Positions 7,201-14,183 are shown, counted from the stretch's first letter. The stretch: DNA of 16,079 bases from Bacteroidales bacterium (GCA_023227835.1 JALOCI010000056.1:1-16079), one strand, 5' to 3'. The notes: generated from the letters alone by a model not told the origin. Made by a program: numbers and translations.

Positions 7201-9977
7201 GAGGATTTTAACAATGGGACTGATATGTATTGTAGCTTAGCTAAACTTTCTGATAATTCTGACAAAGCGTTAAATGATGAGAGAGATTTACAAGTTATAT
7301 CACAGCCAAGCAATTGTAAAATTTCATGAGAAGCATCTATAAACTGTCTGATTAGCCCAATTTGCTTTTCCAACATCTCTTTTAATTCAGCTTTTATTGC
7401 CGGAGTATAGTTTTCAATAGGCAGTTCTCTTAGAGGGTGTTTCGAAATTGAGCCACATAAATCAGATATTACCTGAATTTGTTCTGCAGTATCTTTCCAC
7501 TCAATAAATTTTGCAGAGGTCAACTCTTCTGCTACAGAATTTGGGAACTCAAACTCAGACAAGATATCTGATAAATTTTGATACATGTATAGTGCTTCAT
7601 ATAATGAAATGCCTGAAAGCGTTTTTTTATGCAATAATTCGACATAGTCACTTAATTCTTCTCTAAGATTATGAAGCCGTTCTGATAATGATGCAAAATC
7701 TTCGGGAGATGTTGTTTTAACTACTTCTGTTGTAGCTTTTAACTGCTCAAGAACTGCGGATTTTTTGGATTTATTTGAATGAAGCTCTAAACAAAATGGG
7801 CCAAGGCCAATTTCCGATAATCTTTTTTGCACAACTGACAGAGCGGCCATTTTTTCTGCAACAAATAATACTTTCTTGCCATTGTATAAGGCATCTGCAA
7901 TTATATTGGTGATAGTCTGTGATTTGCCTGTTCCCGGAGGCCCGTGTAAAATGAAACCCTTTCCTGCTTTTGCACAACAAACAGCTTCCATCTGGAATGA
8001 ATCGGCACTTATAGGAAGGGTTATATCAGAAGGCTTGAAATCTTTGTCGAGATTGAAACGCACTTCATCTCCGGGGTCCCATTCAATTACTCCTGATATC
8101 AGGCTTTTAACTATTTTATTTCTACAAAGTTTGTCTGCATTATTGTGAATGTCATTCCACATTATAAATTTGCTGAAAGAGAATATCCCCAGAATAGCTT
8201 GTTCCTCAACATCCCATCTTCTCTGCTCCATTATTCCCTCTCTTATAGTTTTAAAAACCAACTTCACATCTACACCGCTTTCATCTTTAGGCAAAATTTC
8301 TAGTCCGCCAATATTGATCCCAAAATCCTGACGCAGCATTTCGAGTAGAGTGATATTCATTAATACCTCTTCTTCTCTTGAACGAATAACAAACCCTTTC
8401 GCGGCTGATTTTCTGATTATTTCAACAGGTAATAGTAGTATTGGTGCGTATCGCGGTCGTTCACTGTTTTCTGTTTCAAACCATTTAAGTAATCCTAAAG
8501 CTAAATAGAGTGTATTAGCTCCATTTTCCTCCATTGATGAGCGGGAGCTACGGTATAGTCCTGTTAGTGAAGAACTAAGGTCGGCCTCATTTAAATAGGA
8601 ACGCAATCTCTTTTGAGTAAGCTCTTGTTTGACCAAATCCAATATTGGGTCAGTATGATTTACAGCCTGATATATCCCGGCATCCATAATACCATTATCC
8701 CAATCGGTTGGTTTTGGTAAAACAGAAAATTCATGACCGTCTGCCAATGCATCTTCTAATAGATTTATGTTAACAGATATTAGTTGAAGAGTGTTTTTAG
8801 TCAGCCTTATATTTAGCAGGTTATTTCTGAGTGTCAAGTCGAGTAACTTTCTCTCCCATAATCTTTGCTTTGTAACTTCAATTTTGCCGAGATCTATAGT
8901 TTTATTTTCAATAGTTATTGATTCCGGGCAATTACTATCACGAATGATTTGAGTAGAATCAACTATTTTGAAGCCTTCAGAATCAGTTAATCTGAGAGGA
9001 AGTGGCCTTATTGAGGCAAAACGGCAACGTTTAATGTCAACAAATAATACAAATTTCGAAGAGTCAATAAGATGATCTTCAGCAATAGAAACAGCCGTGT
9101 CAAAATTTATGTTCTTTCCGGAGTTCATACATGTTGTTTCAACAACCGCAATTTCATTTATTCCGGATGCAAGACGTTTTGTTAGAAGAGAAACATCATC
9201 GTTTACACTATCTGCAAATGTGTCATTGATAAGCCACCCTCCGGCAAAAGCATGACCTTGGATTACTACAATAATTGGATTGATCCCAATAGCCTCAAGG
9301 CAGGATGCATAAAGAAGTGCCATGTCTATACATGTGCCAAGTTTTGCTGACAAAATAGTGTCGCACATTCGGATGCGTTGACCATTTACCTCATAGCTTG
9401 CAGGAGGGGTACAATAGACTATGTTTTGTTCAGCAATAGCCTCATATATAGCTGCCATCTGCTTTTTCACCCTATCTGGATTGCGGCTTTGATATTCATC
9501 TAAAGAGGGATTCCCTGTCCATTTGTCAAGGAATTGCGATGCTCTGTGAATAATTGTAGAAATTGTCGGATAGTTTGGTGTCACAAATGCAGAAATCATT
9601 TCCGGCAATACATACACGCCAGCCCATTGATTGAATGGAAGAATGTCAATCGGGTAATTAGCAAGTAATATCGTTTGTCCTTCATGTAAGACAGAAATGA
9701 TAATTTCACCGCTTATCTTTTCAGTTAATTTTGACAAGAAATCAGTTGATATGTTAAGATGAAAATCTTTGATGTCAATAGTCGCTGTTTGTGGAATAAT
9801 GTCAATTATTCTCTCTTGTTCATCACTTATTTCAGGAGTAAATGAAACTCTAATTTTTACATTTTCTATTGAAATTTCATCGTCATTTATTAGTGTCAAT
9901 TTTCTAATAATTGGGATATGATTTTGTTGCATGGCAAAATTTACGGCCGTGCTATAAGAGAGAGTGAGTTTTAACAT
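4209..9977 (-). CDS. DUF4011 / superfamily 1 helicase / Vsr-like nuclease / DUF3320 defence protein (Hhe-like)
   Basis: Very large (1922-residue) single-gene helicase-nuclease, of the DUF4011-helicase-Vsr type linked to anti-phage defence. Domains: N-terminal beta-rich region (1-115); transglutaminase-like fold (about 140-320) with C216 in LGTCIDMA and H242 in GHAF; DUF4011 beginning KLLDLTLRNNLLN (377-389); SF1 helicase with Walker A GPPGTGKS (679-686), a long helical insert (about 720-1240), Walker B FDEAS (1308-1312), GDPKQMPP (1333-1340), NVQGDERD (1500-1507) and motif VI NVAVSRAR (1540-1547); a Vsr/MTES_1575-like nuclease (1605-1700) with D1629, CDG 1647-1649 and DR 1660-1661; then two winged-helix-like repeats forming DUF3320 (about 1781-1830 and 1870-1917). 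The frame is intact. The ATG at 9977 fits, since LSYSTAVNFAMQQN matches family N termini. It is convergent with the KTSC gene, 11 bases apart, and divergent from the exonuclease gene. The substrate of the Cys/His domain is unknown. Confidence 0.93.
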   Translation of the reverse strand: MLKLTLSYSTAVNFAMQQNHIPIIRKLTLINDDEISIENVKIRVSFTPEISDEQERIIDIIPQTATIDIKDFHLNISTDFLSKLTEKISGEIIISVLHEGQTILLANYPIDILPFNQWAGVYVLPEMISAFVTPNYPTISTIIHRASQFLDKWTGNPSLDEYQSRNPDRVKKQMAAIYEAIAEQNIVYCTPPASYEVNGQRIRMCDTILSAKLGTCIDMALLYASCLEAIGINPIIVVIQGHAFAGGWLINDTFADSVNDDVSLLTKRLASGINEIAVVETTCMNSGKNINFDTAVSIAEDHLIDSSKFVLFVDIKRCRFASIRPLPLRLTDSEGFKIVDSTQIIRDSNCPESITIENKTIDLGKIEVTKQRLWERKLLDLTLRNNLLNIRLTKNTLQLISVNINLLEDALADGHEFSVLPKPTDWDNGIMDAGIYQAVNHTDPILDLVKQELTQKRLRSYLNEADLSSSLTGLYRSSRSSMEENGANTLYLALGLLKWFETENSERPRYAPILLLPVEIIRKSAAKGFVIRSREEEVLMNITLLEMLRQDFGINIGGLEILPKDESGVDVKLVFKTIREGIMEQRRWDVEEQAILGIFSFSKFIMWNDIHNNADKLCRNKIVKSLISGVIEWDPGDEVRFNLDKDFKPSDITLPISADSFQMEAVCCAKAGKGFILHGPPGTGKSQTITNIIADALYNGKKVLFVAEKMAALSVVQKRLSEIGLGPFCLELHSNKSKKSAVLEQLKATTEVVKTTSPEDFASLSERLHNLREELSDYVELLHKKTLSGISLYEALYMYQNLSDILSEFEFPNSVAEELTSAKFIEWKDTAEQIQVISDLCGSISKHPLRELPIENYTPAIKAELKEMLEKQIGLIRQFIDASHEILQLLGCDITCKSLSSFNALSELSESLAKLQYISVPLLKSSKIDEDVKTIREIIIHGIERDRIKNEISSEFSKTILEINADKILINWNISQNKWFLPKLIAQNKISKELRTYAINGKINKRNISLILESIIQYQNVRDIIKARNEYFAGMLGSIWEKWDIMEQCCTDSLLIADKVLVLSGDVILGIKARSHFAENFSNGVGAFKSIQGQKFDRYSNLYNELLEIAEWFSSKIGLKFNNENWSENTLKVSERLLENMDLLRDWCNWNIVKRQASDKGLKEFADYIAHNDFTKITDTFEKAIYKSIIDYTINTQPLLASFNGKIFEEKIRKFKELTTQFERVTREELFTKLASNIPSFVKEASQSSEVGILQRSIRNNGRGMSIRKLFDTIPTLLFRINPCMLMSPMSVAQYIDTGKLQFDLVIFDEASQMPTCEAVGAIARGKSLIVVGDPKQMPPTNFFSSNTIDEDNLDKEDLESILDDCLALSMPSKHLLWHYRSKHESLIAFSNSQYYDNKLLTFPSPDDIKSKVTYQPIPGFYDKGKSRQNKAEADAVVKEILTRLANQELSKKSIGVVTFSSVQQTLIEDLLNEAFVNNPELELIALETAEPLFIKNLENVQGDERDVILFSVGYGPDKEGKVSLNFGPLNRDGGWRRLNVAVSRARYEMKVFSTLRSDQIDLGRTSSEGVAGLKAFLEYAEKGKNAIAISSNAIQPKSKSLVDIIANKIKESGYDVHTNIGCSGYRIDIGVVNPDKKSEYVLGILCDGANYKAAKTVKDREVIQQDVLHLLGWNIHRVWTMDWLENEGRVMYDIIAAIKNYPSPQKPEPKKLSNLSDTTEPVIVKSSEPEKQKVVTKCYKINYNHTQIVYSNILADEFTFPQWEDLIMKQIADVINNEAPISRDQLCKRVLSMWGISRIGNRIDAHFSRLFSRMNLNYTLTGKDFFFWRSNQDAERYLNYRVYMTTASDISPEEVSVAVKEILEEQISLLQSDLVRETAKIFGFARIGNIVESSMQRGIQKAIDRGFAKAEYGRVLLVDTH

Positions 9978-10113
9978 GGTATGTGTTTATTGATCAGCAT
10001 CATTTGATTGTAGAAATGCAGTAATAACACATGGGGAAAATGAAATAACCGATTAAGGTTCGATTTGCGTTATACCGAAAGTCTTTTCTATTTTGCTATA
10101 AAGATATAAAATC

Positions 10114-10180
10114 TTCTAGTATAAATAAATAGACTCAGACAAAACTAGAATTTTGAATAATGTTTATATCATTTTCAAAA
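10114..10180. promoter_or_regulatory. Inverted repeats in the divergent helicase/exonuclease spacer
   Basis: Two dyads lie side by side in the 341-base A+T-rich spacer 9978-10318. The first is TTCTAGT (10114-10120) with ACTAGAA (10144-10150). The second is TTTTGAA plus AATG (10151-10162, T10158 bulged) with CATTTTCAAAA (10170-10180), 11 pairs around a 7-base loop. They are placed where a regulator or terminator could act on either gene. No regulator of this type is encoded next to them. Confidence 0.4.
10140..10147 (-). promoter_or_regulatory. Candidate -7 element for the large helicase gene
   Basis: On the minus strand this reads TAGTTTTG, a full match to TAnnTTTG, and would give a leader of roughly 155 bases. 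No TTG was found at the expected distance upstream, so support is weak. It overlaps the right arm of the inverted repeat TTCTAGT (10114-10120) / ACTAGAA (10144-10150). Confidence 0.3.
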
Positions 10181-10263
10181 TTGAATCTTAATTTATACCG
10201 ATAGCTATAGTGGCGAGTTTTCAATACGTCTAATTGGACTAAGGGCACAATTTATTTGAATAT

Positions 10264-10296
10264 GTTGTTAACAACTAATTAAGTAACTATATTTAG
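10264..10296 (+). promoter_or_regulatory. Candidate promoter of the exonuclease gene with a 12-base palindrome
   Basis: TTG at 10265-10267 and TATATTTA at 10288-10295 (seven of eight to TAnnTTTG) are 20 bases apart, which suits a Bacteroidota promoter and leaves a short leader before ATG 10319. The -33 element sits inside the perfect palindrome GTTGTTAACAAC (10264-10275), a possible operator. Confidence 0.4.
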
Positions 10297-10318
10297 ATGT
10301 CAATCAATTCTATTTTTT

Positions 10319-11152
10319 ATGCCTAAATTTAATTTTATAGCTTTCGATGTTGAGACAGCAACACCTAATATGGCAAGTATTTGCCAAATTGGCATCGTTA
10401 AGGTTGTTGACGGTTCTGTCATATCTCAAGAATCAATTCTAATTCAGCCTCCTGGCAATGAGTACTTTGCTCGTAATACATGTATACATGGCATAGACTC
10501 TCTTATGACTAAAAACAAACCTTTGTTTTACGATATATGGGAGTCTATTAGAGATGATTTCTCATCTAATTTACTCGTTGCTCATAATGCAAGCTTTGAT
10601 ATATCAGCTATTACTTCTGCTTTGAAATATTACAATTTGGACATACCAACGTTTAATTATTATTGTACCTATAAGTTAACAAAGCTGAGATTAACAGACT
10701 TATGTGCTTCTTTAAATATTGATATTTCAAAACATCATGATGCTCTTGCAGATGCTAAAGCCTGTGCAGAGGCATATATAAAATTAAAAAACGGGATTAA
10801 TCCTAATCTTGATTTGATAAGCAATTCGAGAATTGAGAATAGCTTTGCCGGACACGAAAGAATAACAGGTGACTTGCTTCGTCCAGATCTTGAGTGTGGA
10901 GATAAAAACCACCCTTTTTTCAATAAAAAAATTGTATTTACTGGCGTTCTAGATAAAATCACCAGAGAGGAAGCCGCAAGATTAGTTAAGTCAAAGGGGG
11001 CAGATATTGACACGGGGATATGTAAAAAAACGGATTATGTAATCGTCGGTCATGGTGCTGGACCTTCTAAGCTAAAGAAAATTGAGGAATACAACATGTC
11101 TGGTTCTTTTATAAAAATACTTAACGAGGACGAATTTGTAAGTTTTTTGTAA
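10319..11152 (+). CDS. DEDDh 3'-5' exonuclease with C-terminal BRCT domain
   Basis: A 277-residue DnaQ-type exonuclease. The N-terminal domain (about 1-160) has the full DEDDh set: D10 and E12 in FDVET, D94 in AHNASFD, and H140 and D145 in HHDALADA, so it should be a metal-dependent 3'-5' exonuclease. A linker (about 160-198) leads to a BRCT domain (about 200-277), with KKIVFTGVLDKITREEA, a KSKGADID turn, KKTDYVIVG and a closing DEFVSFL, close to the BRCT of bacterial NAD+-dependent DNA ligases. BRCT domains bind DNA ends or phosphorylated partners, so the pair suggests a DNA-repair or end-processing enzyme rather than a polymerase proofreading subunit. It is transcribed away from the large helicase gene and followed by repeat copy A. 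A defence role is suggested only by context. Confidence 0.9.
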   Translation: MPKFNFIAFDVETATPNMASICQIGIVKVVDGSVISQESILIQPPGNEYFARNTCIHGIDSLMTKNKPLFYDIWESIRDDFSSNLLVAHNASFDISAITSALKYYNLDIPTFNYYCTYKLTKLRLTDLCASLNIDISKHHDALADAKACAEAYIKLKNGINPNLDLISNSRIENSFAGHERITGDLLRPDLECGDKNHPFFNKKIVFTGVLDKITREEAARLVKSKGADIDTGICKKTDYVIVGHGAGPSKLKKIEEYNMSGSFIKILNEDEFVSFL

Positions 11153-11697
11153 ACCTTGCCAAAGATATTCGCAACCGAGAGATAGTCAATGATATGCATC
11201 GTCAATTTTCCTCTTAGCCGCTTACAAGTTAATGGAGCTATGCAGAATCAGGGAAATTTTCAGCCGAAGATGGGATTTAAGAAGCAATTGAAGACATAAA
11301 GCCGAAAAAGACCTTGATTTTTTAGTGATTTTATGAGTGTTTTTCCGAAACAGAGCGAGAATGTTTGACGACCGAAGGGAGGAGTTTCGCAGCTCCGGAA
11401 AAAAACGAAATCAAATCACGTTAAAAAAAATCAGCGTCTTTGAGGCTTATGACTTCAAAGCGACATCGGATGGACAGCCCTGATCCGGTATTTCTCCAAT
11501 ATATAAGCGGCTAAGAGGCCATATTGAAAACCCGGCATAATCACTCGCATAATTGCCTAAAAATTATTTGGATAACCACTCCCAAATTCATAATTTTATA
11601 ACCAGGTTTTCAACGAAATACCACAAAACAGCCACAGACCAGAGCTATTTCAGGATTAGACACATAGAGAACCGGGGACGATTTTAAAATCAGAAAA
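11153..11697. other. 545-base spacer holding repeat copy A
   Basis: No gene is seen. The spacer starts with ACCTTGCC directly after the exonuclease stop, then carries the structured repeat copy A (11210-11518), then about 180 bases of unremarkable sequence before the DUF2130 start. A perfect palindrome, GATTTTAAAATC (11680-11691), lies six bases before that ATG. No clear TAnnTTTG promoter was found for the DUF2130 gene. Confidence 0.6.
11210..11518. repeat. Structured palindromic repeat, copy A (long, nested)
   Basis: The outer arms at 11210-11224 and 11504-11518 are perfectly complementary over 15 bases (CCTCTTAGCCGCTTA and its complement). Unlike copies B and C, the interior is about 280 bases and holds a second nested hairpin: GATTTTTT (11316-11323) with AAAAAATC (11425-11432), GTGATTT (11325-11331) with AAATCAC (11413-11419), TTTTTCCG (11340-11347) with CGGAAAAA (11396-11403), and GGAG (11381-11384) with CTCC (11393-11396). 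The segment 11429-11483 matches 14019-14073 of copy B with two differences in 55 bases. The copy looks composite. Confidence 0.8.
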
Positions 11698-12963
11698 ATG
11701 AACGAAATTATTTGCCCACATTGCAAAAAAGCATTTAAAATAGATGAAGCAGGATATGCAGACATTTTGAAGCAAGTCCGCGACCATCAGTTTGAAGAAG
11801 AGATAAAAAACAGACTTAACCTTGCCGACAAGGAAAAAGAGAGTGCCGTCAAACTTGCGGAAGCGAATATCAGAAATTCTTTACAAGAACAATTGGCAAA
11901 GAAAGAGAGAGAGCTGGCCGAACTCAGAGCGCAGAAAGAGGTCGAACTATCTCAGAAACTTGCACAAAAGCAGTCGGAATTATTGCAAATCAAGTCTCAG
12001 CTTGAAAATGCGGAAGTCGCGAAGAAGCTTGCTATTACTGAGGCAGTCCGGATGATTGAAAAAGAGCGCGACGATTTGGCTAATGCTGTAAAAATAAAGG
12101 ATACAGAAAAACAATTACTTGAAAAATCCTTAAGTGAAAAGCATTTGGCTGCGCTAAGCGAGAAAGATGCAATCATTAAGCTGAAAGACGAAGAGATAGC
12201 TCTTCGAAAGGACATGAAACTGAAGCTCTCAACAAAAATGATAGGAGAGACACTAGAGCAGCATTGTGAGAATGAGTTCAATAAGATCAGAGCCACTGCT
12301 TTTCAGAAGGCATATTTTGAAAAGGATAACGATTCAAGATCTGGCAGTAAGGGTGATTTTATTTATCGGGAGAGTGACGAAGCGGGGAACGAGATTATTT
12401 CAATAATGTTTGAAATGAAAAATGAGGGGGATGAGACTGCAACTAAGAAAAAGAATGAGGATTTCCTGAAGGAGCTTGACAAGGACCGGACTGAAAAGAG
12501 ATGTGAGTATGCTGTTCTTGTTTCGCTTTTAGAGGCTGAAAGCGAGTATTATAATTCCGGAATTGTTGATGTGTCGCATAAATACAATAAGATGTATGTT
12601 GTGCGTCCTCAGTTCTTTATTCCGATAATTACATTGCTGCGCAATGCAGCTATGAACTCAATGCAATACAAGGCAGAGCTGGCTTTGATTAGAAATCAGA
12701 ATATCGACATAACAAACTTTGAGGAGAGAATAAATACTTTCAAAGAGGGGTTTGCCAGAAATTACGAGCTGGCCAGCAGGAGATTTAAAGAGGCCATCGA
12801 AGAGATTGATAAAACCATATTACACCTTCAAAAGACAAAAGATGCCCTCCTCTCATCCGACAACAATCTTCGACTGGCGAATCAAAAGGCAGAGGATTTG
12901 ACCATTAAGAAACTGACCCAGGGCAACCCTACCATGCGCGCTAAATTTGACGAGTTTAAATAG
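11698..12963 (+). CDS. DUF2130 family coiled-coil protein, putative PD-(D/E)XK nuclease
   Basis: A 421-residue protein with a short Cys pair at the N terminus (CPHC, 6-9), a long charged coiled coil (about 30-180, rich in K, E, L and Q), a DUF2130 domain (about 182-325) and a second helical segment (about 340-400). In DUF2130, GSKGDFIYRE (216-225) is followed by FEMKNE (238-243): D220 and E239-x-K241 are arranged as in PD-(D/E)XK nucleases, so DNA cleavage is a reasonable guess, not shown. The lone CPHC would need a second pair to bind zinc, perhaps by dimerisation. The start follows the palindrome GATTTTAAAATC and has no Shine-Dalgarno site. The gene is more G+C-rich than the SIR2-HerA operon, suggesting a different source. 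It is followed by the DUF1778-GNAT operon. Confidence 0.88.
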   Translation: MNEIICPHCKKAFKIDEAGYADILKQVRDHQFEEEIKNRLNLADKEKESAVKLAEANIRNSLQEQLAKKERELAELRAQKEVELSQKLAQKQSELLQIKSQLENAEVAKKLAITEAVRMIEKERDDLANAVKIKDTEKQLLEKSLSEKHLAALSEKDAIIKLKDEEIALRKDMKLKLSTKMIGETLEQHCENEFNKIRATAFQKAYFEKDNDSRSGSKGDFIYRESDEAGNEIISIMFEMKNEGDETATKKKNEDFLKELDKDRTEKRCEYAVLVSLLEAESEYYNSGIVDVSHKYNKMYVVRPQFFIPIITLLRNAAMNSMQYKAELALIRNQNIDITNFEERINTFKEGFARNYELASRRFKEAIEEIDKTILHLQKTKDALLSSDNNLRLANQKAEDLTIKKLTQGNPTMRAKFDEFK

Positions 12964-12990
12964 ACCTTGCCGAAGTTTTATACAAAAGCG

Positions 12991-13020
12991 TTGTATGTAC
13001 GGATAAAATCCGTACATTTG
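12991..13020 (+). promoter_or_regulatory. Promoter of the DUF1778-GNAT operon
   Basis: TTG (12991-12993), 19 bases, then TACATTTG (13013-13020) is a full TAnnTTTG match with textbook Bacteroidota spacing. Transcription would start near 13027, just before AGGAG (13032-13036), which sits six bases ahead of the ATG at 13043. Confidence 0.75.
12995..13017. promoter_or_regulatory. Operator-like inverted repeat within the toxin-antitoxin promoter
   Basis: ATGTACGGAT (12995-13004) and ATCCGTACAT (13008-13017) are perfect 10-base arms around AAA. The dyad fills the space between the -33 and -7 elements and overlaps the -7 box, so a bound ribbon-helix-helix antitoxin would block RNA polymerase. Autoregulation of this kind is usual for DUF1778-GNAT pairs. 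A small hairpin in a leader is excluded, because it lies upstream of the expected transcription start. Confidence 0.75.
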
Positions 13021-13042
13021 TATAAAAATACAGGAGTCAATT

Positions 13043-13345
13043 ATGAGCACAACAACTTCAGATCTAACGAGATTCGACACCAGACTTCCCAAGGAACAAA
13101 AACAACTCTTTGAGAAAGCAGCCTACTTGGGGGGGTATAGAAGTCTTACTGATTTCATTCTGCGAGTTGCTCATGATAAAGCAAAAGAGATAATCAAAGA
13201 AAAAGAGCAAGTAATTGCATCTGAAAGAGATAGCCAAATATTTTTTGAAGCGTTAACTAATCCTATAAATCCTTCGCAAACATTAAAAAATGCTTTGGTT
13301 GATTATGATTCTTTTATTTCTAAGTCTAAAATGAGCAATGATTGA
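13043..13345 (+). CDS. DUF1778 (TacA-type) ribbon-helix-helix antitoxin
   Basis: A 100-residue antitoxin. Residues about 8-52 form the ribbon-helix-helix DNA-binding part (TRFDTRLPKEQKQLFEKAA, then YRSLTDFILRVAHDKA). The C-terminal tail (about 63-95, with SQIFFEALTNPINPSQTLKNAL) matches the DUF1778 segment that wraps the acetyltransferase and masks its active site. AGGAG (13032-13036) six bases before the ATG is one of the few good ribosome binding sites in the window and decides the start. The end overlaps the toxin ATG by eight bases, which couples translation. It probably represses its own promoter through the dyad at 12995-13017, with the toxin as co-repressor. Confidence 0.92.
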   Translation: MSTTTSDLTRFDTRLPKEQKQLFEKAAYLGGYRSLTDFILRVAHDKAKEIIKEKEQVIASERDSQIFFEALTNPINPSQTLKNALVDYDSFISKSKMSND

Positions 13346-13835
13346 GTTGTTGGATAAGGGTCATAATCGTGATGATTTTGACTGTGAGGAGGAGTCGTTG
13401 AATGATTATCTGAAACATCAGGCCGGTCAGGATGTTAAACGCAAATTGTCAGCCTGCTATGTTTTGGCGGATGGTGAAACAAAATCTGTAATAGGCTACT
13501 ACACACTGTCAAATTGTAGTATACCGTCCGGAGATCTTTCAGAAATAATCAGAAAAAGACTACCGGCATCTTACAAGTCGATTCCGACCACTCTGTTGGG
13601 GAGGCTTGCAATTGACAAAAAGCATCAGGGGAAAAACTACGGAAAAATCCTTTTGATAGATGCTTTAAAACGGAGCTGGGAAAACTCCGGGCTAATTGCC
13701 TCATTTGCTGTCGTTGTTGACCCGATAGATGAGCAGGCCGCAAATTTTTACCTGAAGTATGATTTCATCGAACTTCCGGACAGCAAGAAGATGTTTGTTG
13801 CCATGAAAACTTTGGATGAGTTGTTTAGACCTTGA
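13338..13835 (+). CDS. GNAT acetyltransferase toxin (TacT type)
   Basis: A 165-residue toxin of the GNAT fold. Relatives acetylate the amino group of charged aminoacyl-tRNA and stop translation. The N terminus (LLDKGHNRDDFDCEEESLNDYLKHQA) and C terminus (AANFYLKYDFIELPDSKKMFVAMKT) are characteristic, with Y138 at the position of the conserved active-site tyrosine. The acetyl-CoA loop, at LAIDKKHQGKNYGK (90-103), has Asn100 where most relatives have the central Gly of QGxGxG; this may alter CoA binding or simply be a family variant. It is the second gene of the operon, overlapping the antitoxin by eight bases. The stop lies inside AGACCTTGATTTTTTAG, a block also found inside repeat copy A. Confidence 0.92.
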   Translation: MIELLDKGHNRDDFDCEEESLNDYLKHQAGQDVKRKLSACYVLADGETKSVIGYYTLSNCSIPSGDLSEIIRKRLPASYKSIPTTLLGRLAIDKKHQGKNYGKILLIDALKRSWENSGLIASFAVVVDPIDEQAANFYLKYDFIELPDSKKMFVAMKTLDELFRP

Positions 13836-14183
13836 TTTTTTAGTGACTTTATGAGTGATTTACCATAAGCAGGCATCGTCAATTTGTTCTCTGTGGCCGC
13901 TTACAAGTTAATTGAGATATACCGGATCAGGGCATTTCAGCCGGAGGGAACGGAGTGACTGAGGATGGACAGCCCTGAGACGATATATCTCCAATATATA
14001 AAGCGGCCACAGAGAACAAATCAGTGTCTTTGAGGCTTATGACTTCAAAGCGACTTCGGATGGACAGCCCTGAGACACTATTTGTGAGGCTATTCAAGCT
14101 CTCATCTATTTTGATTTCGCAACCATTTATATGCAACATATCATTAAATAAATAAAAAATAGTATATTTGCATATTATATGAT
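13836..14183. other. Spacer holding repeat copy B and the hipBA control region
   Basis: No gene is seen. After the acetyltransferase stop come 27 bases of the block shared with copy A (ending at 13864), then repeat copy B with its tail (13882-14076), then an A+T-rich stretch with the hipBA promoter and operator. Confidence 0.6.
13882..14076. repeat. Structured palindromic repeat, copy B with 3' tail
   Basis: The arms 13882-13902 and 14001-14021 are perfectly complementary over 21 bases. Inside, GAGATATA (13914-13921) pairs with TATATCTC (13984-13991), TCAGGGC (13927-13933) with GCCCTGA (13972-13978), and CCG (13941-13943) with CGG (13951-13953), so 140 bases can fold into one long branched hairpin on either strand. 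The tail 14022-14076 holds a 19-base exact repeat: 14058-14076 equals 13963-13981 (GGATGGACAGCCCTGAGAC). Positions 13896-13987 match copy C 15836-15927 with three differences in 92 bases. It begins 46 bases after the acetyltransferase stop. Confidence 0.88.

Noticed and set aside
13882..14021. Retron-type msr/msd RNA
   Set aside because: The long paired arms recall it, but there are three near-identical copies and no reverse transcriptase gene nearby.
13882..14076. Integron attC site
   Set aside because: The layout is suggestive, but I could not find the RYYYAAC / GTTRRRY core boxes at the ends, and no integrase is in the window.
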